Positions 26,463-34,566 of a DNA stretch of 64,000 nt are shown in pieces; within the stretch, counting starts at the first letter, position 1, and each line of letters starts with the position of its first letter. Origin of the DNA: Roseburia sp. 1XD42-69 (GTDB taxonomy: Bacteria; Bacillota; Clostridia; Lachnospirales; Lachnospiraceae); assembly GCF_003612565.1 (NCBI RefSeq), contig NZ_RAZG01000002.1, positions 110,477 through 174,476 on the forward strand, written 5' to 3'. The translations under genes were made by a program, and so were the position numbers. The notes under the pieces are model-generated. The model did no database searches. It saw only the letters and a program-made list of their open reading frames with translations, and had not been told where the DNA came from.

Positions 26463-28550
26463 ATGAATGTATACACAACTGACAAAATTCGCAACGTTGT
26501 TCTTCTGGGACATGGGGGATGCGGCAAGACCAGCCTGGTGGAAGCAATGGCTTACTTATCCGGCATGACCACACGTATGGGGAAGGTAGCTGACGGCAAT
26601 ACTATCAGTGATTACGATAAGGAGGAAATCAAACGGCAGTTTTCCATAAATACATCTGTTGTGCCCATTATCTGGGAAGATACAAAGATTAATATTTTGG
26701 ATGCTCCCGGCTATTTCGATTTTATCGGCGAAGTGGAGGAGGCTGTCTCCGCAGCGGACGCGGCGATTATTGTTGTGAGCGGCAAAGCGGGAATCGAGGC
26801 AGGTACAAAGAAGGCCTGGGAGATTTGCGAAAAACATAAACTGCCCCGTATGGTGTTTGTGACAGACATGGATATTGATGAGGCCAGTTACAGACAGGTA
26901 GTGGAGCAGCTCCAGGAGCTTTACGGAAAACGTATTGCACCCTTCCATCTGCCAATCCGTGAGGGCGGACAGTTTGTGGGATATGTGAATGTGCTGCAGC
27001 AGCGGGCAAAGAGATGGACAGACAAGGGAGATGTGGAGAAAACCGATATACCAGAGTACTCCAAGGCCAACCTGGAAATCTGCAGGGAAGCTTTGATGGA
27101 GGCCGTTGCAGAGACAAGTGAGGAATTTATGGACCGTTATTTCGCAGGGGAGGAATTTTCCGAAGACGAAATCCGTCAGGCCCTCCGTGTGAATGTGGCG
27201 GACGGCAGCATCGTACCTGTGCTCATGGGTTCCAATATTCTTGCAAGAGGCCAGTACACCCTTTTAGTGGATATTGTAAAATATCTTCCCAGCCCGGAAA
27301 AGAGAAAATGTGCGGGGATTCACGCAAAGACAAACGAAGTTTACGAGGCGGATTACGATTTTGCTAAACCAAAATCTGCCTATGTGTTTAAAACGATTGT
27401 AGACCCCTTTATCGGAAAATATTCTCTGATTAAGGTAAATTCCGGTGTGTTAAAGACAGATGACGTGCTCTTTAACTTCCACAAAGATGCGGAGGAAAAA
27501 ATTGGAAAACTTTACGTTCTTAAGGGTAATAAAACCGAGGAGGTAAAGGAACTCCACGCCGGGGACATCGGGGCTTTGGCAAAGCTTTCCGTTACTACCA
27601 CCACAGATTCCCTCTCCGTAAAGAGCAGCCCTGTTTTGTATATCCGCACTGTGATTTCCATGCCCTATACGGCAATGCGGTATCAGGCGAAAAATAAGGG
27701 GGATGAGGATAAGATTTCCCAGGCGCTGCAGAAACTTACCATGGAGGACCTCACTTTAAAGACGGTAAATGACAGCGAAAACGGCCAGACCCTTTTATAC
27801 GGCATCGGGGACCAGCACCTGGAAGTGACAGCCAGCAAGCTGTTAAACAAGTACAAAATAGAAATTGAGCTGAGCAAACCTAAGATTGCTTTCCGCGAGA
27901 CAATTCGCAAAAAAGCGGATGTGGAATATAAATATAAAAAGCAGTCCGGCGGACACGGCCAGTACGGCCACGTAAAAATGACCTTTGAGCCTTACGGGGA
28001 GCTGGGGGAAGCCTATGTGTTTGAGCAGACTGTTGTGGGAGGGGCAGTTCCGAAGAATTACTTCCCAGCCGTGGAAAAAGGTATCCAGGAGGCGGTATTA
28101 AAAGGACCTTTGGCAGCTTATCCCGTTGTGGGGGTTAAGGCAGTGCTCTACGACGGCTCCTACCACCCGGTGGACTCCTCTGAGATGGCATTTAAGACGG
28201 CAGCAAGGCAGGCGTTTAAGAAAGGCTTTATGGAGGCTTCCCCAGTGCTGTTAGAGCCAATCTCTTCCTTAAAAGTGGTAGTGCCGGACGCTTACACAGG
28301 AGATGTTATGGGGGACTTAAATAAACGCCGGGGCAGAGTGCTTGGCATGAATCCTGTGGAGGGAGGCAAACAGGAGATTGTGGCGGATATTCCCACTATG
28401 GAGCTTTTTGGATATAACACGGATCTGCGCTCCATGACAGGAGGCACCGGAGAATTTTCCTATGAGTTTGTCCGCTATGAGCAGGCACCCTCCGATATAC
28501 AGGAGCGGGAAGTTGCCGAGAGGGCCAGCAAGTTAGACAGCGGAGAATAA
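26463..28550 (+). CDS. EF-G-like translational GTPase (FusA2-type paralogue)
   Basis: A 695-residue protein with the five-domain layout of EF-G. The P-loop is GHGGCGKTS at residues 16-24. The G3 motif reads DAPGYFDF, so the usual catalytic histidine is Tyr84, as also known in the EF-G-like/FusA2 family. The G4 motif NKxD is replaced by TDMD at 134-137, which may weaken guanine selectivity. Domain IV segment SGGHGQYGHVKM and domain V GGTGEFSYEF are conserved. It is therefore probably not the main elongation factor; the paralogue's role in the cell is unsettled. I start at 26463 because GGGAGG is 9 bases upstream. Confidence 0.85.
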   Translation: MNVYTTDKIRNVVLLGHGGCGKTSLVEAMAYLSGMTTRMGKVADGNTISDYDKEEIKRQFSINTSVVPIIWEDTKINILDAPGYFDFIGEVEEAVSAADAAIIVVSGKAGIEAGTKKAWEICEKHKLPRMVFVTDMDIDEASYRQVVEQLQELYGKRIAPFHLPIREGGQFVGYVNVLQQRAKRWTDKGDVEKTDIPEYSKANLEICREALMEAVAETSEEFMDRYFAGEEFSEDEIRQALRVNVADGSIVPVLMGSNILARGQYTLLVDIVKYLPSPEKRKCAGIHAKTNEVYEADYDFAKPKSAYVFKTIVDPFIGKYSLIKVNSGVLKTDDVLFNFHKDAEEKIGKLYVLKGNKTEEVKELHAGDIGALAKLSVTTTTDSLSVKSSPVLYIRTVISMPYTAMRYQAKNKGDEDKISQALQKLTMEDLTLKTVNDSENGQTLLYGIGDQHLEVTASKLLNKYKIEIELSKPKIAFRETIRKKADVEYKYKKQSGGHGQYGHVKMTFEPYGELGEAYVFEQTVVGGAVPKNYFPAVEKGIQEAVLKGPLAAYPVVGVKAVLYDGSYHPVDSSEMAFKTAARQAFKKGFMEASPVLLEPISSLKVVVPDAYTGDVMGDLNKRRGRVLGMNPVEGGKQEIVADIPTMELFGYNTDLRSMTGGTGEFSYEFVRYEQAPSDIQEREVAERASKLDSGE

Positions 28551-28700
28551 GGAAAAACAGGAAGATTTAAACATACATAAATAAAAAAGAGAAGCAACAG
28601 ACTATTACAGAGAACGGAAAACATGCAGCAGTGAAGTGAATAGAGGGCATGAAGCGCTGCATCCATGACATCCTAAATCCAAAGAACGGGAGATGATTTT

Positions 28701-30023
28701 ATGAGGATGAAAAGGGAATGTTTTACGGTGCTGTTGATAGTGACGTTACTCCTGCAGGATCCTTTCGTTTCCAGGACAAACCGGTTGATGAACGAAATGA
28801 AACTGTGGAGGGAACAAAATTCAGTATACAGTCTGACCGAACATGTGATAGAGATAGAATCTGCAAGTTTTACGGATCAGTTTCAGATTCAGTATTTCCT
28901 AAACGGCGGGGCCAATCCACAGGGGAATCCTCTTACGATTTATAAAGAGAATCTGCCGGTGGCATTGGCTGCCCCGGTAAGGGAAGGTTATAACTTTGCA
29001 GGGTGGTACACCGACAGCGGCTACCGCCATAAAATAACTGAGATAAGCCAGGAGAATGCGGATAATTACACCTTGTATGCCAAGTGGACAAAACCCATAG
29101 ACGGGCACTATAATGTGCAGATGTACTCCTACCAAAATACGGTGACGCCAAATAACCGGAATAAAAAGCTGAAAAACTGCAGTTATGATTTTGTGGATGA
29201 GATTCAGATTCCGGGAATGCCCACCACAAGGGAAAGTGATGCGGTGGAGAACAGGATTACGGATACCAGTGTTTGTCCCCAGGGGATCTGTCTGACCAAG
29301 GATTACATTCTGGTAAGTGCATACACGGCAAACCGCAGAGGGACTTTGGGATGCGTCCATGTGTTTGACAAAAACAGCGGAGAATACCTTGTCACCCTTG
29401 GAATGAAAAAGGAAAGCCATTTGGGGGGCCTGACCTTTGACGGGGAAAACATATGGGTGTGCCATTCCGATAACAGCACCTTAGAGTGTATCCCCTACAG
29501 TTTTGTGAAAAGGCTTGCTGCAAAAAAATCAAAAGCCGTGGTGGACTGCACTTCCTGGTTTGAGGCTTTCCACGTATCCAATTCCCCATCCTGTATTGCC
29601 TTTTACGACGGGAAACTGTGGGTGGCTACCCACACAAAAATTTTAAATTCCGTTATGATTGCCTATAAGCCTACGGAGAAGGGGTTAAAACAGGTGGAGA
29701 CATACCGGATTCCCGACAAGGTACAGGGTGTGGCTTTTGACGATAAGGGCAGGGTATATTTAAGCACTTCCTTTGGAAGGCAGAATTCTTCTTACCTGAA
29801 AGTATATGACTCTTTGGAAAGGATGAACAAAAAGCCTGCACACCCTATGGTTAAGGTGGAAATGCCGCCCTGTTCCGAGGAAATCGATATGGAAGACGGG
29901 AAGGTTTATGTCCTGTTTGAGTCCGCCAGTGAGAAATATTTTGAGGGAACAGACGGGAAAGGAACCAGTGTATCCCCCATAGACCAGATTCTTACCCTAT
30001 CAAAAAGCTCTATTTTTCAATAA
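28701..30023 (+). CDS. Secreted protein with an InlB-type repeat and propeller-like C-terminal region
   Basis: A 440-residue protein with an N-terminal hydrophobic segment (about residues 8-18) that may be a signal peptide or anchor. Residues 62-130 match one Listeria-Bacteroides (InlB B-type) repeat: FLNGGA, VREGYNFAGWYTDSGY and YTLYAKWT. From about 150 on, repeated strands such as CLTKDYILVSAYTA, GLTFDGENIWVCHSD, AFYDGKLWVATHT and VAFDDKGRVYLSTS suggest a beta-propeller. No catalytic residues are obvious. The hairpin at 30081 may act as its terminator. A GGGAG site precedes the ATG. Confidence 0.75.
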   Translation: MRMKRECFTVLLIVTLLLQDPFVSRTNRLMNEMKLWREQNSVYSLTEHVIEIESASFTDQFQIQYFLNGGANPQGNPLTIYKENLPVALAAPVREGYNFAGWYTDSGYRHKITEISQENADNYTLYAKWTKPIDGHYNVQMYSYQNTVTPNNRNKKLKNCSYDFVDEIQIPGMPTTRESDAVENRITDTSVCPQGICLTKDYILVSAYTANRRGTLGCVHVFDKNSGEYLVTLGMKKESHLGGLTFDGENIWVCHSDNSTLECIPYSFVKRLAAKKSKAVVDCTSWFEAFHVSNSPSCIAFYDGKLWVATHTKILNSVMIAYKPTEKGLKQVETYRIPDKVQGVAFDDKGRVYLSTSFGRQNSSYLKVYDSLERMNKKPAHPMVKVEMPPCSEEIDMEDGKVYVLFESASEKYFEGTDGKGTSVSPIDQILTLSKSSIFQ

Positions 30024-30029
30024 GTTTTC

Positions 30030-30057
30030 TTGACAAATATTGGTCATGTGATAAAAT
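30030..30057 (+). promoter_or_regulatory. Candidate promoter of leuS
   Basis: Consensus TTGACA at 30030-30035 and TAAAAT at 30052-30057 with a 16-base spacer, starting 7 bases after the previous stop codon. Transcription would begin near 30064, upstream of the large hairpin at 30081. Confidence 0.65.
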
Positions 30058-30080
30058 TTTATAGAGAATGCATAAGATTT

Positions 30081-30134
30081 CATTACAGTTTGCAAAAGCG
30101 GCTTTTCATATCTTTGCAAACTGTAATGTTTTTT
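30081..30134 (+). terminator. 16-bp perfect hairpin with T-run in the leuS leader (terminator or attenuator)
   Basis: CATTACAGTTTGCAAA (30081-30096) pairs perfectly with TTTGCAAACTGTAATG (30113-30128) across a 16-base loop, then TTTTTT (30129-30134). The T-run touches the AGGAGG of leuS. It lies between the candidate leuS promoter and the gene. Too little leader precedes it to hold a T-box. Confidence 0.8.
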
Positions 30135-30148
30135 AGGAGGAAATGACT

Positions 30149-32560
30149 ATGTCGATACCGTACAACCACAGAGCCATCGAACAGAAATGGCGTAAAAACT
30201 GGGAAGAACATCCCATTAATGTGAATGATGGGAAGAAAGAAAAATATTACTGCCTGGATATGTTTCCCTACCCTTCGGGAAATGGGCTTCATGTAGGCCA
30301 CTGGAGAGGTTATGTAATCTCCGATGTGTGGAGCAGATATAAACTGATGCACGGACATTATGTGATTCACCCCATGGGGTGGGATGCTTTTGGACTTCCC
30401 GCAGAAAACTATGCCATTAAAATGGGTATCCATCCCTCCAAGTCCACCGCAGAAAATGTAAAGAACATTAAGCGCCAGATTCAGGAAATCGCAGCAATCT
30501 ATGACTGGGATATGGAGGTAAATACCACAGATCCTGATTTTTACAAATGGACCCAGTGGATATTTGTAAAGATGTTTAAAAAGGGCCTGGCATATGAGAA
30601 AGAGATGCCTATCAACTGGTGTCCTTCCTGTAAGACAGGCCTTGCCAATGAGGAAGTGGTAAACGGTAAGTGCGAGAGGTGCGGGGCTGATGTTACCAAA
30701 AAGAATTTAAAGCAGTGGATGCTTAAGATTACAGCCTATGCAGACCGTCTCCTGGCGGATCTGGATAAGCTGGACTGGCCGGAAAAAGTAAAGAAGATGC
30801 AGACAGACTGGATTGGAAAAAGTTACGGGGCGGAAGTAGACTTTAAGGTGGAGGGAAAAGAGGAGAGTATCACCGTATACACCACAAGGCCGGATACCCT
30901 CTATGGCGCTACCTTTATGGTGCTTGCCCCGGAACATGAATTGGCTAAGGGACTTGCAACTGACGAGACCAGGAATGCCGTGGAAGATTATATTTACAAA
31001 TCTTCCTTAAAATCTTCTGTGGACCGTCTTCAGGATAAAGAAAAGACAGGGGTGTTTACGGGAAGTTATGCCATCAACCCCTTAAACAATGCAAAGGTTC
31101 CCATCTGGCTTTCCGATTATGTGCTTGCAGACTATGGTACAGGGGCGATTATGTGCGTGCCTGCCCATGACGACAGGGATTTTGAGTTTGCCAAAAAATT
31201 TGACCTGCCCATTATCCAGGTGATTGCAAAAGACGGCAAAGAGATAGAAAATATGACGGAAGCCTACACGGAAGCTTCGGGAACCATGATAAATTCCGGA
31301 GAGTGGGACGGCATGGAGTCTTCCGTCTTAAAGCGGGAAGCCCCTGCTATGATAGAAAAAAGAGGATTTGGGAAAAAGACGACAAACTATAAGCTCAGAG
31401 ACTGGGTATTTTCCCGCCAGCGTTACTGGGGAGAGCCAATTCCCATTGTCCACTGCAAAGACTGTGGCGCTGTGCCTGTGCCGGAAGAAGAACTCCCATT
31501 GCTTTTGCCGGATGTGGATTCCTATCAGCCCACAGGAACCGGGGAATCTCCGCTGGCGGATATTGAAGACTGGGTAAATACCACCTGCCCCAAATGCGGG
31601 AAAGCTGCAAAGCGGGAGACAAACACCATGCCCCAGTGGGCAGGGTCATCCTGGTATTTCCTTCGGTATGTGGACAGCAAAAACGATAAGGAACTGGTAA
31701 GCCGGGAAAAGGCGGATAAATACCTTCCTGTGGATATGTATATCGGCGGGGTGGAACATGCGGTGCTGCATCTTCTCTACTCCAGGTTTTACACCAAGTT
31801 TTTGTGCGATATCGGGGTCATCGATTTTGACGAGCCCTTTACCAAGCTTTTTAACCAGGGGATGATTACCGGGAAAAATGGCATTAAAATGAGCAAATCC
31901 AAAGGAAATGTGGTTTCACCGGATGATTTGGTGCGGGATTACGGCTGCGATTCCCTGCGGCTTTACGAGCTTTTCGTGGGACCGCCGGAGCTGGATTCCG
32001 AGTGGGACGACAGGGGAATTGAGGGGGTGTACCGTTTTATCACCCGTTTCTGGAACCTTGTCATGGAAAACAAGGATAAAAACGTGCCGGAGACAAAAGA
32101 GTTGGTAAAAGCCCGCCATAAGCTGGTGTATGATATTACCAACCGTCTGGAGAGCTTTAGCTTAAATACTGTAATCTCCGGATTTATGGAGCACAACAAC
32201 AAACTCATTGATATGTCCAGAAAGGGCGGCGTGGACAAAAAGACACTGGAAGTATTTGTTCAGCTTTTAGCCCCCTTTGCCCCCCATATCAGCGAGGAAC
32301 TCTGGGAGGAATTAGGACATAAGGAGTCTGTATTCCACTGCGGATGGCCGGAGTATGACGAGAAAGCCATGGAAGAGGAAGAGATTGAGATTGCAGTCCA
32401 GGTGAACGGCAAAACTAGGGCGGTTGTAACAATCCCTAAGGATGCGGCAAAAGAGGAGGCTGTCGCAAAGGGCAAGGAAGCTCTGGGGGATAAGCTTACC
32501 GGAAATATCATAAAAGAAATATATGTGCCTGGGAAGATTATAAATATTGTGGCAAAATAA
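30149..32560 (+). CDS. leuS: Leucyl-tRNA synthetase
   Basis: An 803-residue class I synthetase charging tRNA-Leu. The HIGH motif is HVGH in PYPSGNGLHVGHWRGY, and the KMSKS loop is GIKMSKSKGN. The editing (CP1) domain holds TTRPDTLYGATF with its threonine-rich pocket and VPAHDDRDF. A zinc-finger-like NWCPSCKTGLANEE and CERCG are present. I start at ATG 30149 because AGGAGG lies 8 bases upstream; an ATG six bases earlier is too close. Expression may depend on read-through of the leader hairpin. A terminator follows. Confidence 0.98.
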   Translation: MSIPYNHRAIEQKWRKNWEEHPINVNDGKKEKYYCLDMFPYPSGNGLHVGHWRGYVISDVWSRYKLMHGHYVIHPMGWDAFGLPAENYAIKMGIHPSKSTAENVKNIKRQIQEIAAIYDWDMEVNTTDPDFYKWTQWIFVKMFKKGLAYEKEMPINWCPSCKTGLANEEVVNGKCERCGADVTKKNLKQWMLKITAYADRLLADLDKLDWPEKVKKMQTDWIGKSYGAEVDFKVEGKEESITVYTTRPDTLYGATFMVLAPEHELAKGLATDETRNAVEDYIYKSSLKSSVDRLQDKEKTGVFTGSYAINPLNNAKVPIWLSDYVLADYGTGAIMCVPAHDDRDFEFAKKFDLPIIQVIAKDGKEIENMTEAYTEASGTMINSGEWDGMESSVLKREAPAMIEKRGFGKKTTNYKLRDWVFSRQRYWGEPIPIVHCKDCGAVPVPEEELPLLLPDVDSYQPTGTGESPLADIEDWVNTTCPKCGKAAKRETNTMPQWAGSSWYFLRYVDSKNDKELVSREKADKYLPVDMYIGGVEHAVLHLLYSRFYTKFLCDIGVIDFDEPFTKLFNQGMITGKNGIKMSKSKGNVVSPDDLVRDYGCDSLRLYELFVGPPELDSEWDDRGIEGVYRFITRFWNLVMENKDKNVPETKELVKARHKLVYDITNRLESFSLNTVISGFMEHNNKLIDMSRKGGVDKKTLEVFVQLLAPFAPHISEELWEELGHKESVFHCGWPEYDEKAMEEEEIEIAVQVNGKTRAVVTIPKDAAKEEAVAKGKEALGDKLTGNIIKEIYVPGKIINIVAK

Positions 32561-32570
32561 GTGAAAAAAG

Positions 32571-32600
32571 CGGCTCTGGAAATTTCAGAGCCGTTTTTTT
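32571..32600. terminator. Bidirectional terminator between leuS and rqcH
   Basis: An 8-bp stem CGGCTCTG / CAGAGCCG with a short loop, preceded by an A-run (32565-32569) and followed by seven T (32594-32600). The T-run overlaps the rqcH stop codon. Confidence 0.92.
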
Positions 32601-34338
32601 ACTGGGAAAGTAGTTTTATGCCGGTAATGTCAGGATGGATGGTGAGGGAATAGTTTGTGTAATACACCACAAATCCCGGCGCACCTTTATTTGGTTTTTT
32701 TACATTTTTCTTCTGGAGATAATCGATTTCCACTTTTTCGCTGTCCCTGCCTTTGGAGTAGTAACCTGCCAGTTTTCCTGCCTCCTCAAAGGTGCGGTCG
32801 GGAAGTTCCTCCCCTTCTGTCTTTACCACCACATGGGAGCCGGGCATGCCTTTTGCATGGAACCACCAGTCGTTTCCCGTGGCAAATTTAAAGGTCAGCT
32901 CATCGTTCTGATAATTATTTTTTCCCACGTACATATGGAATCCGTCAGAGGAAATATAGTGGAAGGGTCTGCTTTTTACCTTTGCCTTTTTATCCCCACG
33001 CCTTTTTTTGATATAGCCGAATTCTATCAGTTCCTCCTTAATTTGAACCAGATCGTCTTCCGCCAGGGCAATATCTAAGGAAGATGCAATGCTCTCCAGG
33101 TGAAGAATTTCATGTTCCGTCTCCTGGATTAAAGTGGTTAGGGCTTCATAGGTGCGCTTTAGTTTTCCGTAACGGTCAAAATATTTTTTTGCATTTTCCG
33201 TGGGGGAGAGAGTCTCATCCAAAGGAATTTTTACCATCTCATTGGTGTAATAGTTTAAGGCGGATAATTCCTTTGCACCCTCTTTTAATTCATAGCCGTA
33301 GGTGTTTAAAAGTTCTCCGTACACCCGGTACTTTTCCCTTTTTTCCGTGTCTTTCAACTGTTTTTGCTGCAGGGTGAATTTTTTCCGGTTTCTGTCTAAA
33401 GCTGTGGAGACGATCCTTCTTAAGTCAGAGGATTTCTGGCGGATTCTGGTGTATACGTTTTTGTCCGCATAATAAGTTTCCAGGACCTGGGAGATGGAAG
33501 GAAAATCCACTCTTCTGTAATCACTGTATTCTTTTAAGCACAGGGCGGAAAAATCCACAGGCTCTTTTTCGTTATAGACGATATTGGGGGAAAAATTCGC
33601 CTCTTTGATATCGGAGATAAGCCAGTCAAAATTGTGGTACAAATGAAGCTTTTCCTCCTCCTTTAGGGAACTTGTGGAAAAATCCCCGTCAAGCCCGGCC
33701 CGGAAACAGATTTCATTGGCCATGGCAGGGCTGATTCCCGTGTAAGTACTGTAAATGGCTTTGGAAATAGATTCCGGTTTCTTTAAGGCTGTTTCAAAGA
33801 AAGAGGCTTCTGTGGCGGTGAGAGGATTTTCTTTGTGGGCTGTCTCCGGTATAAAATAGGCCCGTCCCGGCAGTACCTCCCTCACAGAGCTTACCTGGGC
33901 GGAGACATGTTTGATGCTGTCAATGATGGTGCCGTCCTCTTTGCAGAAAATAATATTGCTGTGTTTTCCCATTAATTCCACAATGAGAAGCTTATGGCAC
34001 AAATCCCCCAGTTCGTCTAAATGTTCGATTTCAAATTGGATAATCCGCTCCAGCCCCGGCTGGGAAATCTTTGTAATCCGCCCGTTTCCAATATGCTTTC
34101 TTAAGACCATGCAAAAACTTGGGGCAGTCATGGGGCTGGGCTTGTTTTTATCTGTTAGATATAAAAAGGGCAGGGAAGCGCTGGCGGACATAGCCAGACG
34201 GTGCTGTCCCCCCGGGTTTTTCAGTGTAAACAGAAGTTCGTCTTTTTCCGGCTGGGCAATCTTGCTGATTTTACTGTTTATTATATTTTGATTTAATTCA
34301 TGGACTAGGTTTGCCACTGCAATACCGTCAAATGCCAT
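32599..34338 (-). CDS. rqcH: Ribosome quality control factor RqcH (NFACT family)
   Basis: A 579-residue NFACT protein, long annotated as fibronectin-binding protein. The N-terminal NFACT-N begins MAFDGIAVANLVHELN; the middle is a long coiled coil rich in Lys/Glu; the C-terminal NFACT-R domain holds FHYISSDGFHMYVGKNN and NDWWFHAKGMPGSHVV. Bacterial RqcH binds stalled 50S subunits carrying peptidyl-tRNA and recruits tRNA-Ala to add alanine tails that mark the chain for degradation. It is a single minus-strand gene, divergent from the cellulose cluster. Confidence 0.93.
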   Translation of the reverse strand: MAFDGIAVANLVHELNQNIINSKISKIAQPEKDELLFTLKNPGGQHRLAMSASASLPFLYLTDKNKPSPMTAPSFCMVLRKHIGNGRITKISQPGLERIIQFEIEHLDELGDLCHKLLIVELMGKHSNIIFCKEDGTIIDSIKHVSAQVSSVREVLPGRAYFIPETAHKENPLTATEASFFETALKKPESISKAIYSTYTGISPAMANEICFRAGLDGDFSTSSLKEEEKLHLYHNFDWLISDIKEANFSPNIVYNEKEPVDFSALCLKEYSDYRRVDFPSISQVLETYYADKNVYTRIRQKSSDLRRIVSTALDRNRKKFTLQQKQLKDTEKREKYRVYGELLNTYGYELKEGAKELSALNYYTNEMVKIPLDETLSPTENAKKYFDRYGKLKRTYEALTTLIQETEHEILHLESIASSLDIALAEDDLVQIKEELIEFGYIKKRRGDKKAKVKSRPFHYISSDGFHMYVGKNNYQNDELTFKFATGNDWWFHAKGMPGSHVVVKTEGEELPDRTFEEAGKLAGYYSKGRDSEKVEIDYLQKKNVKKPNKGAPGFVVYYTNYSLTIHPDITGIKLLSQ

Positions 34339-34514
34339 AGCATAATCCTCCGTTTTTTTGCTTTTCGGCAGATTATATAGTTCTTTCCCATTCGATGGGG
34401 TATTTTTATGGGATAATTGCCGTAAACTTCATTTTAGCATTGTTCTCAAGTAAACACAAGGAAAAAATAGAACTAATAAATGTATTTCCGGTAGATTTTT
34501 TCTGTCAGATACGA

Positions 34515-34520
34515 TATAAT
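34515..34520 (+). promoter_or_regulatory. Candidate -10 box of the cellulose-synthase cluster
   Basis: A consensus TATAAT at 34515-34520, 46 bases ahead of the first gene. The -35 region (TAGATT at 34492-34497) is a poor sigma-A match, so an activator may be needed or the true promoter lies elsewhere. Confidence 0.4.
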
Positions 34521-34566
34521 AATAACAGAGCCGAAAAGTTCAAAAATCATAAAAGGAGTATGCGAG

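Noticed and set aside
29990..30148. T-box riboswitch ahead of leuS
   Set aside because: The leader is under 90 bases, with no specifier loop or T-box sequence; only the hairpin is present.
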